From: Canibacter zhoujuaniae
GTDB lineage: Bacteria; Actinomycetota; Actinomycetes; Actinomycetales; Microbacteriaceae
Direction of reading: 5' to 3'
Assembly: GCF_011752005.1 (NCBI RefSeq)
Contig: NZ_JAAIJZ010000002.1
Location: 269,499 to 333,498 of the forward strand
Length of the DNA stretch: 64,000 bases
Shown: in pieces, positions 43,009 to 51,622 of the stretch
How the letters are laid out: the number at the start of each line of letters is the position of its first letter
Numbering within the stretch: the stretch's first letter is position 1
Made by a program: the position numbers and the translations under genes
Notes under the pieces: generated by a model
The model's database searches: none
What the model was told of the DNA's origin: nothing
Seen by the model: only the letters and a program-made list of their open reading frames with translations

Positions 43009-43773
43009 GTGAATAACACCGATTTCACCGTAAACACGGTGCTTGCGGGTGTGCATGCCTCATGGCTGCCTGTGCTTGATGAAATTCGCCCGCAGTTAGT
43101 AGAAGTGCTGCAGAAAGTGTCTGCGGATCGCGCGGCAGGGCGACAGATTCTGCCAGAGCCGGCGCGAGTTTTCGCTGCCCTAGCGGAGCCTTTTGACAGT
43201 GTGCGGGTGCTGATTATCGGGCAGGATCCGTATCCCACCCCGAGCCATGCGGTGGGGGTTGCGTTTGGGTGCGCCGCTGATGTGCGGCCGCTGCCGGCAT
43301 CGCTGCGCAATATTTATAGAGAACTGGAGAGTGACCTTAACGTTGCTGCTCCCGCAACTGGGGATCTTGCTGCTTGGCAGCAGCAGGGGGTGCTGCTACT
43401 GAACACCGCGCTGACAGTGCGCGCGGGGGAGGCAGGCTCACACGCACGGTTTGGTTGGTACGCTATCGTCGAGCACCTCGTGCGAGCGCTGACAACGCGC
43501 ACCACCAAGGGCGGGCAGCAACTGCCGCTCGTCGCAATTCTGTGGGGGAAGCACGCACAGCGTTTTCGGAGTGTGTTAGTGCCGGAAAGCTCCAACTGTG
43601 ACATCCGCACCGTTGCTGCTACATCTGCTGTGCGCATCATAGAGTCGGCGCATCCGTCTCCGCTTTCTGCGTCACGCGGGTTTTTCGGTTCCCGTCCGTT
43701 TAGTAGCGCAAACACTCTGCTGGAATCCCTGGGCGCGCCAGCTGTTGTGTGGGCAGCGCAACAGCGGCACTGA
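43009..43773 (+). CDS. ung: Uracil-DNA glycosylase (family 1)
   Basis: Removes uracil from DNA to start base-excision repair. 254 residues with the catalytic motif GQDPYPTPSHAVGVAF (Asp73) and the DNA-intercalation motif HPSPLSASRGFF (His215), both intact. The GTG start has GGAGG directly adjacent with no spacer, while a -10 box lies 6 bases upstream, so a leaderless start fits better. It is a single gene between divergent metY and convergent semialdehyde dehydrogenase. Confidence 0.96.
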   Translation: MNNTDFTVNTVLAGVHASWLPVLDEIRPQLVEVLQKVSADRAAGRQILPEPARVFAALAEPFDSVRVLIIGQDPYPTPSHAVGVAFGCAADVRPLPASLRNIYRELESDLNVAAPATGDLAAWQQQGVLLLNTALTVRAGEAGSHARFGWYAIVEHLVRALTTRTTKGGQQLPLVAILWGKHAQRFRSVLVPESSNCDIRTVAATSAVRIIESAHPSPLSASRGFFGSRPFSSANTLLESLGAPAVVWAAQQRH

Positions 43774-43809
43774 TGTGTAACAGCTGATAAATATAGCGGG
43801 TATACAAGA

Positions 43810-43866
43810 GGGGTCAGCGTCGAGAGTGACTCGGCGCTGACCCCGATGCTGCCGTAGAGCGGCAGC
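43810..43866. terminator. Two tandem hairpins between convergent ung and gabD
   Basis: GGGGTCAGCG (43810-43819) pairs with CGCTGACCCC (43835-43844), with a further CGAG/CTCG stem inside. A second hairpin follows, GCTGCCG (43848-43854) with CGGCAGC (43860-43866). T runs are lacking, as in many actinobacterial terminators. Confidence 0.75.
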
Positions 43867-43882
43867 TCAATTATGTGATAGC

Positions 43883-45235
43883 TTACGCAGCGAAGCGGTA
43901 GAGCTTCTTGTTTGTGAACTCGTCGATACCGTACTTACCGATCTCACGGCCGTAGCCTGACTTCTTTACGCCACCGAATGGCACGTCGACGCCCTCAAGC
44001 CCTGAAGCGTTGATGAACACCATGCCCACCTCGAGCTGGTCACCAACACGCTCTGCGCGCTCAACATCGTCGCACATAACGACAGAGCCGAGCCCGTACT
44101 GTGAGGAGTTAGCAAGCTCGATAGCCTCTTCATCGCTTGACACCTTGTAAAGCTGAGCGACAGGCCCGAAGAGCTCTTCGCTGTAGGCATCCATGCCCGG
44201 CTTCACGCCGCTGAGAATGCTCGGGGTGAACCAGTTGCCGTCAGGCTCTGCATCGCCGACAACGAGCTCAGCACCCTGCGCAACTGCGTTCTGCACCTGC
44301 TGCTTCAAAGTCTCGGTTGCTTTTGCGCTTGACAGTGGGCCGTAGTCGCCGTTGTCTGCATTCTGGTTAGCGATTGCAGCCTTGAACTTCTCTGCAAACT
44401 CGTCATAAACGGTGTCGAGCACAACAATGCGCTTTGAGCCGTTGCAGGCCTGGCCGGTGTTTTCCATACGGCCGCCAACTGCATACTCAACAGCTGCGTC
44501 TACGTCTTTTACATCGAGCACGATGAAAACGTCTGAGCCGCCAAGCTCGAGCACACACTTCTTGAGTGCGCGACCTGCTTGCTCAGCAACAATTGCGCCA
44601 GCACGCTCTGAACCGGTCAGTGACACAGCTGCGATGCGATCGTCAGCAATAATGGTTGAAATCTGGTCGTGTGTCGCAAAGACATTCACGTATGCACCTT
44701 CAGGGAAGCCAGCATCGCGGAAAATTTTCTCGAGGAACAGTGCTGTCTCTGGGCACTGGTCGGCGTGCTTGAGCACAACGGTGTTACCAACCGCAAGCAC
44801 AGGTGCTGCAAAGCGAGCAATCTGGTAGACAGGGTAGTTCCAAGGCATGATGCCGAGTATCGCACCAATTGGCTTACGCTTCACTACGGTCTTCAAGCCG
44901 TCTTCTACCGTGAGCTCGTCATCCTTGAGCCACTCTTCAGCATTGTTTGCAAAAGCCTCGATAATTCCGGCTGAGAATTCTACCTCGCCCTTCGCCTGCT
45001 CGAGCGGCTTTCCCATTTCGCGGTTGAAGATTGCTGCTAACTCGTCCTGGCGTTCCATGTGCAGCTGGGCGACCTTCTTCAAAAGTTCTGCGCGTTCAGC
45101 AACAGTGGTTGTTTTGCCCCAATTCTGATAGGTCGCGTGTGCGCTTTCCAGCGCTGCTTCAATCTGCGCATCGGTTGCGGTGTCGTATGTTTTGACAACT
45201 TCACCTGTAGCCGGGTTGGTTACTGCGTAGTTCAT
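43883..45235 (-). CDS. gabD: NAD(P)-dependent succinate-semialdehyde dehydrogenase
   Basis: A 450-residue aldehyde dehydrogenase of the succinate-semialdehyde subgroup. General base Glu230 is in LELGGSD, nucleophile Cys264 in NTGQACNGSKR, and the cofactor-fold sequence is intact. ATG 45235 is chosen because GGAG lies 5 bases upstream and it gives the family start MNYAVTNPATGE. It would oxidise succinate semialdehyde from Kgd to succinate. The small-aldehyde ALDH groups are similar, so another aldehyde substrate is possible. An inverted repeat, CACTAGATAGTG, lies 36 bp upstream (45271-45282). Confidence 0.88.
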   Translation of the reverse strand: MNYAVTNPATGEVVKTYDTATDAQIEAALESAHATYQNWGKTTTVAERAELLKKVAQLHMERQDELAAIFNREMGKPLEQAKGEVEFSAGIIEAFANNAEEWLKDDELTVEDGLKTVVKRKPIGAILGIMPWNYPVYQIARFAAPVLAVGNTVVLKHADQCPETALFLEKIFRDAGFPEGAYVNVFATHDQISTIIADDRIAAVSLTGSERAGAIVAEQAGRALKKCVLELGGSDVFIVLDVKDVDAAVEYAVGGRMENTGQACNGSKRIVVLDTVYDEFAEKFKAAIANQNADNGDYGPLSSAKATETLKQQVQNAVAQGAELVVGDAEPDGNWFTPSILSGVKPGMDAYSEELFGPVAQLYKVSSDEEAIELANSSQYGLGSVVMCDDVERAERVGDQLEVGMVFINASGLEGVDVPFGGVKKSGYGREIGKYGIDEFTNKKLYRFAA

Positions 45236-45348
45236 TTTTCTCCAATCAGTGAAACAGCGGTGTCTACTGTCACTAGATAGTGTTGCATAAATCCGCTGAA
45301 AACACACTCAGAGCGGCTGGGTGGACACAGTAAAAACTGCCTCACCGC

Positions 45349-46569
45349 TTAGCCGATAGCCTCAGGTGGGGTAATCGCGGTGAACTGCTCGGTGTCTGCG
45401 ATTGGGCTCGCATCGCGACCGCGCAAATCTGGCACCACTGGGATTGCCAGCAGCGAGATAAAGACGGTTAGCGCCCCTGCTACAGCTGCGACAACAAAAG
45501 CGCCGGTCGGCCCGAGGCTGTCGATGAAGACACCCGCTAACGCTGACCCGAGCGCTGCCCCGATCAGCTGGCCTGTGTTGCTCCAACCGAAGGCTTCTGC
45601 GGTTTCTGAAAATTTTACGGTTGATGAAATCAAACTTGCGATAGACGCTAACGCTGGCGCCATACCGAACCCGGCAACCATAAGCCAGGCCGCCAACCAC
45701 CAAAAATTGGTGCTGAAAATGCACATTACAATTCCGATAGTGACGATACCAAGTCGGCTTGGCAGACTCCATTTGTGCAGTGCACGATGGCCCATAAAGA
45801 CACCACCCAGCAGTGATGCTGCTGCGCTCATTCCTAGCAGGACGCCACCCTCGAGACCTTCGTGGCCGTAGATGGCCACAATCCCCGCCTCAAGCGCCGC
45901 ATAGGCGGTTATGAAAGCAAAGCCTGTAAGGGTTGCGAATAGCACTGTTTTTCGAGTCAGCACAGCGCCAAAACGCCTGCGTGCTGTCGGGATTGCGACG
46001 CGACTAACTTCGGGGTTAGAGAGGAACCAGGTCGTGCCCAAGATAAGAATTAAAACAGCAATTGTGAGACCCCACGGTGGGCCAAACTGGACAGCTGTAA
46101 AAACTGCAACAACAGGGCCGATAACCCAGATTATCTCCTGTGCGGCAGCATCGAGCGCGTAAAGAGCAGAGAGTTGCTTGCCGGGCACCATCTTCGGATA
46201 GATTGTCCGCGCCGCAGGTGCGACTGGCGGGGCGAAACCGGAAACGATAGCGGCAGCTACGATCCAGATAATATTTGCCGGCGCGTAAGCGATTGCAAGC
46301 AGAGCACAGGCGGTTACGAGGGTTGATACAGCAAGCACCGGGCGCATACCGTATTTGCCCATCATGCGGCTTAATACGGGGCCAGCAACAGCCGCAGAAA
46401 TTGAGCTTGCTGCAAGCGCAATGCCGGCCTCAGTGTAGCGGTGAAAGAGCTGCTCAACATGCAACAGGATGATGAGCGACGTCATCCCCCAAGGGAAACG
46501 TGCAACAAGTTGGGCTATGAGTACTCGATAAACACCTTGCGAAGAACGCAGATCCCGATAAACACCCAT
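45349..46569 (-). CDS. MFS transporter, putative efflux carrier
   Basis: 406 residues with 12 predicted helices of the major facilitator superfamily. The N-terminus reads GVYRDLRSSQGVYRVLIAQLVARFPWG, the loop between helices 2 and 3 contains RMMGKYGMRP, and there is a short hydrophilic C-terminal tail. ATG 46569 gives a normal N-terminus; the upstream in-frame extension is non-conserved. It resembles the MFS protein at 50374-51567. The substrate is unknown. It may be co-transcribed with the dehydrogenase 113 bp downstream, though a separate promoter is possible. Confidence 0.85.
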   Translation of the reverse strand: MGVYRDLRSSQGVYRVLIAQLVARFPWGMTSLIILLHVEQLFHRYTEAGIALAASSISAAVAGPVLSRMMGKYGMRPVLAVSTLVTACALLAIAYAPANIIWIVAAAIVSGFAPPVAPAARTIYPKMVPGKQLSALYALDAAAQEIIWVIGPVVAVFTAVQFGPPWGLTIAVLILILGTTWFLSNPEVSRVAIPTARRRFGAVLTRKTVLFATLTGFAFITAYAALEAGIVAIYGHEGLEGGVLLGMSAAASLLGGVFMGHRALHKWSLPSRLGIVTIGIVMCIFSTNFWWLAAWLMVAGFGMAPALASIASLISSTVKFSETAEAFGWSNTGQLIGAALGSALAGVFIDSLGPTGAFVVAAVAGALTVFISLLAIPVVPDLRGRDASPIADTEQFTAITPPEAIG

Positions 46570-46576
46570 GGCGCAA

Positions 46577-46582
46577 ATTCTA
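46577..46582 (-). promoter_or_regulatory. -10 box of a candidate leaderless promoter (MFS gene)
   Basis: On the minus strand TAGAAT is followed by 7 bases and then ATG 46569, with no ribosome site between them. Confidence 0.55.
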
Positions 46583-46688
46583 GCGGTGATTGAATTGTCA
46601 GCGCTAATAGAGCGCCCGTTAACTAAGCCGCACAAGCCGTTGCTAGAATAATGGAAAAATTTTAGACCGAGAACAGGCTAGGAGAGAA

Positions 46689-47834
46689 GTGCTAGGTAGA
46701 CTATTCCGCTCACACACAGAAGCGCAGCGGGTTGAAGACACCCGCCGCATGGTGGGCGCCTGGGGTGACGGTTTTGGCCTATTTGCTACTCGCTCCCTGC
46801 AGATTATTATCATCTTGATTCTTGCAACTGCAGCAACTCTAGGTCTCGGTTATCTAAAATCTATATTTATTCCTGTTCTGATAGCAGTGATTCTCGCAAG
46901 CACCTTCAACCCGGTTATGGTTTGGTTGCGCGCTCGCAAAGTGCCCAGTGTGCTGGCAACGCTGATTGTGCTGCTGGGCGTTCTTGCAGCCTTCGTCGGA
47001 ATGGGTTGGCTGATTGTGTGGGCGGTGCAGAACCAGTGGGCCGAGCTCTCACAGCGTGCGGAAGAAGGCTATAACAAGGTGCTCGTATTTGTGCGAGACC
47101 TGCCTTTTGAAATCCCGGTCGATCGGTTTGAAGAAGTGCGCGACCAGGCTGTTGAATACGCAACGAGCAGCGGTTTCTTGAGCGGTGTGGCCGGCGGTCT
47201 CTCGTCAGCTGGTACCGGTGCAACGGCTGTCGTGCTAACTATCGTTGTGCTGTTCTTCTTTTTGAAAGATGGACAAAAGATTTGGGCTTTCCTGTGCCGC
47301 CCATTCCGTGGTGAAAACTATGCGCGAGTGCAGCGCATCGGAGCCGCATCAGTCGATACTTTCGGGGCTTATGTGCGTGGTACAGCAATGGTGGCTTTGG
47401 TTGACGCTGTTGGTATCGGGATCGGTCTGTTGATCCTGCAGGTGCCGCTTGCGCTGCCGTTAGCTGTGTTGGTGTTTGTGCTTGCGTTTATCCCGATCGT
47501 TGGTGCGGTTACCGCCGGTGTGCTCGCTGCGCTTGTCGCATTGGTCTCTAACGGGCTCACCAGCGCCCTGATTGTGGTCGCGCTTGTGATCCTGGTGAAT
47601 CAGCTTGAGGGAAACCTGTTGCAGCCGGTGCTGATGGGCAACGCCCTCAGTCTGCACGCTCTTGTTGTGTTGCTCGCTCTTGCTGTGGGTACCGTCACCA
47701 ACGGCATCCTCGGTGCTGTGCTTGCAGCTCCTCTGCTTGCGGTTGTGTGGGGTGCGGTGAAGGTTTGGAACGGCAAGGATGAGCCGGCAGATTGGGCAAA
47801 ACCGAGCGCCCGAGAAAAAGCGATGTATAAATAG
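46689..47834 (+). CDS. AI-2E family transporter (PF01594-type)
   Basis: 381 residues with the typical pattern: two helices near the N-terminus (about 34-70), a third at about 80-105, an amphipathic region, then five or so C-terminal helices with the family signature VNQLEGNLLQPVLMGNAL. Members export autoinducer-2 in some bacteria or exchange sodium for protons in others; the role cannot be decided here. GTG start with AGGAGA 5 bases upstream. It is a single gene divergent from the MFS gene. Confidence 0.88.
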   Translation: MLGRLFRSHTEAQRVEDTRRMVGAWGDGFGLFATRSLQIIIILILATAATLGLGYLKSIFIPVLIAVILASTFNPVMVWLRARKVPSVLATLIVLLGVLAAFVGMGWLIVWAVQNQWAELSQRAEEGYNKVLVFVRDLPFEIPVDRFEEVRDQAVEYATSSGFLSGVAGGLSSAGTGATAVVLTIVVLFFFLKDGQKIWAFLCRPFRGENYARVQRIGAASVDTFGAYVRGTAMVALVDAVGIGIGLLILQVPLALPLAVLVFVLAFIPIVGAVTAGVLAALVALVSNGLTSALIVVALVILVNQLEGNLLQPVLMGNALSLHALVVLLALAVGTVTNGILGAVLAAPLLAVVWGAVKVWNGKDEPADWAKPSAREKAMYK

Positions 47835-47835
47835 G

Positions 47836-47909
47836 GCGGCTTAAGAAACACCTACATGAACCTTGCGCACAGTCGTAACTGTTAAGCACCTGCGCAAAGT
47901 TTAAGCCGC
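47836..47909. terminator. Nested hairpins between convergent AI-2E and sufU genes
   Basis: Three nested perfect stems: GCGGCTTAA (47836-47844) with TTAAGCCGC (47901-47909), TTGCGCA (47863-47869) with TGCGCAA (47891-47897), and CAGT/ACTG (47870-47881). They occupy nearly all of the 78-bp gap. A bidirectional terminator is likely, although there is no T run. Confidence 0.5.
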
Positions 47910-47912
47910 TGT

Positions 47913-48383
47913 TTATTCGCTGAGCTGCGCTTCTAGCTGACGCAGATCTGCCTCAAGCGCAACCCACGAGAGCATTGCGCATTTAACGCGCATCACAAAC
48001 TTTGCGACGCCTTGAAACGCGACAGCATCACCGAGCAGCTGTTCATTCGGTTCACCCTCGCCGCGCGACTGTAGCATCTCGCGGAAAGCGTCGATGCGCT
48101 CTTGTGCTTCTGCGATAGTCAGAGGTTTTTCTTCGAGGAGTTCGGTGAGGATCGAAGCGCTCGACTGTGAGATAGAACAGCCCTGCCCGCGCCACTTAAC
48201 CTCTGTGATCGTGCCGCTTTGCGCATCATAGGCAACATCGAAGGTGATCTCGTCACCGCAGCTTGGGTTTAATTCATGGTGTGATGCGGTGTGGCCCGTC
48301 TCTGATTCAAGCTCACCCCGGCCGTGTGGGCGCTTAGAGTGGTCGAGAATAAGCTCTTGGTAGAGCGAATCAAGTGCAGACAT
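47913..48383 (-). CDS. sufU: Iron-sulfur cluster assembly sulfurtransferase SufU
   Basis: 156 residues. Zinc ligands of the SufU type are present: Cys42 and Asp44 in NPSCGDEI, Cys69 in GQGCSISQSSAS and Cys135 in RVKCAMLSW. SufU takes sulfur from the cysteine desulfurase SufS and passes it to the SufBCD scaffold. The insert and zinc site separate it from IscU. It starts 2 bp after the sufS stop, so the two are coupled. sufBCD are not in the window. Confidence 0.95.
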   Translation of the reverse strand: MSALDSLYQELILDHSKRPHGRGELESETGHTASHHELNPSCGDEITFDVAYDAQSGTITEVKWRGQGCSISQSSASILTELLEEKPLTIAEAQERIDAFREMLQSRGEGEPNEQLLGDAVAFQGVAKFVMRVKCAMLSWVALEADLRQLEAQLSE

Positions 48384-48385
48384 GT

Positions 48386-49720
48386 TTACACCCCTCCAAA
48401 GTAACGCTGTGCTTCTTTCAATCCAGCGATGAACTGTTCAACCTCAGTGTCCGTATTTGTGAAGTGCATGCTCGCGCGCACAGAGGCGGTGATCCCGAGC
48501 TCGCGGTGCAGTGGTTGTGCGCAGTGATGGCCAACACGAACCATAACTCCGAGTGTGTCGAGAACCTGCCCGATATCGTGTGCGTGAATACCGCTCACAG
48601 CAACCGCTGTGAGCGCAACACGCTGCTCTGGGTTGCTCGGCCCGAGCAAACGCACACCGTTTAAACCGGCGATGCCCTCGACAAGCTGTGTGACCAGCTG
48701 GTGTTCTGTTGCGGCAGCGCGGCCGGCATCGACACTGTCTAGATAGTCAATTGCAGCTCCCAGCCCGACTGCTTGTGACACGGGTTGGGTGCCCGGTTCG
48801 AAACGGTGGGGAGCTGGCAAAAATTCGGCGTGCTCGAGCGACACCTTGGTAATCGCAGAACCGCCAACCCGGATTGGTGGCAGAGCGTTTAAAAGCTCGG
48901 TTTTGCCCACCAGCGCCCCGATACCGTATGGTGCAAACAGTTTGTGACCTGAAAAAGTCATGAAGTCAACACCGAGATCGGTGAAGTTGATTGGAATGTG
49001 TGGCGCCGACTGGCAGGCATCGAGCACAATAACCGCACGCTCATTTGCGTGTTTGCGTGTTGCAGCAACAACCTCGTGCACCGGTGCGATCCAGCCGGTG
49101 ACGTTTGAAATGTGGGTGAATGCAACGATTCTTGTGCGGTTATTGAGTCTCGCGACGAACTCATCGAGCTCCCAAATACCGTCAGGGGTTACCGGCACGA
49201 CAACCAGTTTTGCACCTGTGCGCTGCGCTAGTCGCTGCCAGGGAATAAGATTCGCGTGGTGTTCGGCGGCGGTAACAACGATTTCAGCGTCACTATCAAG
49301 CGCGAAACGGTCAGAGCCTGGCACTGCCAGAGCGGGGGAGGTGACACCGAGGCTGGCCTCACTAAAGCCACCTGCGAGAGTGTTTAGCGCATCGGTTGCG
49401 TTGCTCGACCACACAACTGTTGCATCACTTGGTGCACCAACGAACTTGTGCACTTTATCGCGCGCGCCCTCAAAAGCGAGCGTCGCTGCGCCAACCACGG
49501 CGCTCGTGCCGCGGTGCACCGCCGCATTGTTTTCGCGCAAGAATTTATTTTCTGCATTAATTACTGTTTCTGGGCGCTGTGCTGTTGCAGCAGTGTCAAG
49601 GTAGATTGCGCGATCCGCTGCAAATGCGCTGAAATCCTGTCGCAGCTCTGCTACCTCGGTGGGGGAAAACGGTGCTGCCGCCCGTAACTTAGCAAGTTCT
49701 AACTCTGCACGATAAGTCAT
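48386..49720 (-). CDS. sufS: Cysteine desulfurase SufS
   Basis: A PLP-dependent enzyme that removes sulfur from cysteine for Fe-S cluster assembly. 444 residues with ATAQRPETVI, the PLP-binding TAAEHHANLIPW, the Schiff-base lysine in FSGHKLFAPYGIGAL (about 258) and the catalytic Cys400 in RVGHHCAQPLH, as in group II desulfurases. There is a 30-residue N-terminal extension. It is in an operon with sufU, its dedicated acceptor. Confidence 0.95.
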   Translation of the reverse strand: MTYRAELELAKLRAAAPFSPTEVAELRQDFSAFAADRAIYLDTAATAQRPETVINAENKFLRENNAAVHRGTSAVVGAATLAFEGARDKVHKFVGAPSDATVVWSSNATDALNTLAGGFSEASLGVTSPALAVPGSDRFALDSDAEIVVTAAEHHANLIPWQRLAQRTGAKLVVVPVTPDGIWELDEFVARLNNRTRIVAFTHISNVTGWIAPVHEVVAATRKHANERAVIVLDACQSAPHIPINFTDLGVDFMTFSGHKLFAPYGIGALVGKTELLNALPPIRVGGSAITKVSLEHAEFLPAPHRFEPGTQPVSQAVGLGAAIDYLDSVDAGRAAATEHQLVTQLVEGIAGLNGVRLLGPSNPEQRVALTAVAVSGIHAHDIGQVLDTLGVMVRVGHHCAQPLHRELGITASVRASMHFTNTDTEVEQFIAGLKEAQRYFGGV

Positions 49721-49787
49721 AGTGCTTCTATTCTGGCACCCCTGCCCGAATGAAACCTAGAGTGTTCGCCGCACGCGAAAGGCTCGC

Positions 49788-49793
49788 TAAAAT
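49788..49793 (+). promoter_or_regulatory. -10 box of a candidate leaderless promoter (TRIC gene)
   Basis: TAAAAT ends 7 bases before GTG 49801, which is also the start that best fits the protein family. Confidence 0.6.
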
Positions 49794-49800
49794 TAGAGGC

Positions 49801-50454
49801 GTGTACGGCGAAGTAATAAACCAGATTTTGCAATTTGCGGGAATTTTGGCCTTTGCGATTTCTGGCGCGCTCGTCGGTGTGCGACAGAATCTTGATCTGC
49901 TTGGCATCATCGTAGTGGGCTCCTCAACCGGAATCGGTGGAGGCATTCTGCGCGACGTGCTGCTCGGAATCAACCCACCTACGAGTCTTGTGTTTTGGCC
50001 GAATGCAGCCGTCGCAGTTGCCGGCTCACTGCTGGTGTTCTTCTTTCACCCCGGCATCACCCGCAACCGTCACTTCGAGGTGGTCTTTGATGCGTGGGGG
50101 CTCGGGCTTTTCAGCGCCAATGGCGCAGCCTGGGCAATTTCAGAGGGGCACACCTTGCTAACTGCGGTGTTTGTGGGCACAATCACCGCAATCGGTGGCG
50201 GAGTTGTGCGCGATGTGCTCGTGAATCAGGTGCCTGGTGTGCTCACTCGTGAACTGTATGCGGTGTCTGCGTTTACGGGAGCGTTTGTCGCAGCAATTCT
50301 GCAGATGCTGACGGGCCGCATTGTGCTTGCGAGCGTAGTCGGCGTTATTTTTGGGATCACCCTGCGTTTACTGTCATACTCGCGTGGTTGGAATCTGCCG
50401 CGCCCGCCGCGCCCGTTCGGCCAGAGCATCCCAAACGGCGATCAGCAGCATTAG
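49801..50454 (+). CDS. TRIC-type cation channel family protein
   Basis: 217 residues with the duplicated three-helix architecture of the TRIC/UPF0126 (YadS/YicG) family. The two glycine-rich repeats read SGALVGVRQNLDLLG followed by TGIGGGILRDVLLG, and later AIGGGVVRDVLVNQVPGVL. Bacterial members form trimeric cation channels. GTG 49801 is chosen because it begins at the conserved N-terminus and is preceded by a well-placed -10 box. Its last 81 bp overlap, in antisense, the 3' end of the convergent MFS gene. Confidence 0.88.
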   Translation: MYGEVINQILQFAGILAFAISGALVGVRQNLDLLGIIVVGSSTGIGGGILRDVLLGINPPTSLVFWPNAAVAVAGSLLVFFFHPGITRNRHFEVVFDAWGLGLFSANGAAWAISEGHTLLTAVFVGTITAIGGGVVRDVLVNQVPGVLTRELYAVSAFTGAFVAAILQMLTGRIVLASVVGVIFGITLRLLSYSRGWNLPRPPRPFGQSIPNGDQQH

Positions 50455-51567
50455 CCCGCCCGCTGCAAGCGGTAAATGCAGCGCCAGCTCAACACCCCAG
50501 CGATCCGCTGCAAAACCTGTCAACGCAGAGCTGACAGACTGACCGAGTGTCAGCGCAGCTCCCAAAACAGTCATCACCGTAGCTGCGCGCCCGGCCGGCG
50601 AGCGTAAAGACGCGAGACTGTAGATTGTGACTAACGCAGGGCCGACCCCAACACCAATGAGGAGCATTGCTGCCGCAAGCCCAAAACCCGTTGGGGTGAC
50701 AGAGTAGAGCACAGCACCAGCAATTACTATCACCCCTGCCACCAGCCAGCGTAGATTTTGTGAGATGTGTGCGGGTAGGCGACCCACTAGCCAGGCGCAG
50801 ACTGCTGACCCAACCCCCATCAGTGAATACCAGATACCCGCTTGACTCTCCTCGCCGCTCAGCTGCATCAGTGCGGTCAGTGAGACCAGAGTGCTGCCGA
50901 AACAGAATCCGATAGCGAGAAGGCCGAGCGCTGTGGTTAAAACAGGGCGGTGCAGCAGGTGACTCAGCGGTACGGTGGGCGCGGTAGCTTGCGTCACAGC
51001 TGTGACAGCATTGGCGGAGCTGTGCAGGGCGAAGGCGGTGCACAGAACGATTGTTAGCGCCGCTGCCACAACTAACGGAGTTGCCGCACTAAAGGCTGTT
51101 GCGAGCATACCCACCACGAGTGGGCCGAACACAAAACTGATCTCATCGAGCATCGCCTCTGTTGCAAACGCGCGGTTTCGGTCGTGCAGATTAGGTGTTG
51201 CGGCGGCAGTGCGGGTGCGGGAGAGTGGCCCGACACAGGGGGCAGAAGCACCCAGCACAAACGCGCCTATTAGTAGCAGCCAGTCAGGCGCAGAGCTGTA
51301 TGCGAGGACGGCGAGATTTAGCATCGCTAGTGTGTTCACAATGGTTGCGCTGAGCACCACCCGGCGCTGCCCGAAACGATCTGCTAACGCCCCAATAACA
51401 CCGGCAAATGAGGCGTGCCCAATGCCGAGAACTGCGGCGTTGTAGCCACCAAGGGTGACAGACTCTCGGGCGGCAACAACCACTGTCAGCGACCCGATTA
51501 TAAGCATTGCAAACGGAAAACGTGCCGCAAAAGAAAGCAAAAAATAACTAGAACCGAGTGGTCGCAT
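50374..51567 (-). CDS. MFS transporter
   Basis: 398 residues, 12 predicted helices. The N-terminus reads MRPLGSSYFLLSFAARFPFAM, and the loop after helix 2 contains GALADRFGQRR, the typical MFS signature. It is related in pattern to the MFS protein at 45349-46569. ATG 51567 is chosen because it gives a standard N-terminus and has a -10 box 7 bases upstream. The 3' end overlaps the TRIC gene by 81 bp on the opposite strand. The substrate is unknown; a drug-efflux role is possible. Confidence 0.86.
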   Translation of the reverse strand: MRPLGSSYFLLSFAARFPFAMLIIGSLTVVVAARESVTLGGYNAAVLGIGHASFAGVIGALADRFGQRRVVLSATIVNTLAMLNLAVLAYSSAPDWLLLIGAFVLGASAPCVGPLSRTRTAAATPNLHDRNRAFATEAMLDEISFVFGPLVVGMLATAFSAATPLVVAAALTIVLCTAFALHSSANAVTAVTQATAPTVPLSHLLHRPVLTTALGLLAIGFCFGSTLVSLTALMQLSGEESQAGIWYSLMGVGSAVCAWLVGRLPAHISQNLRWLVAGVIVIAGAVLYSVTPTGFGLAAAMLLIGVGVGPALVTIYSLASLRSPAGRAATVMTVLGAALTLGQSVSSALTGFAADRWGVELALHLPLAAGGLMLLIAVWDALAERARRARQIPTTRV

Positions 51568-51574
51568 ACGCTCA

Positions 51575-51580
51575 ATTTTA
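51575..51580 (-). promoter_or_regulatory. -10 box of a candidate leaderless promoter (MFS gene)
   Basis: Read on the minus strand, TAAAAT is followed by TGAGCGT and then ATG 51567. It is divergent from, and interleaved with, the rsmI promoter. Confidence 0.6.
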
Positions 51581-51609
51581 TGCTTAGCCGCGGTAATCGA
51601 GTGGCAGAG

Positions 51610-51615
51610 TAGACT
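51610..51615 (+). promoter_or_regulatory. -10 box of a candidate leaderless promoter (rsmI)
   Basis: TAGACT ends 7 bases before ATG 51623; GAAGGAC lies between. The purine stretch is too close to the ATG to be a good ribosome site. Confidence 0.55.
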
Positions 51616-51622
51616 GAAGGAC

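Noticed and set aside
48960..49604. 214-codon open frame opposite sufS
   Set aside because: Antisense to catalytic regions of SufS; Ser/Thr/Ala-rich shadow sequence without a family match.
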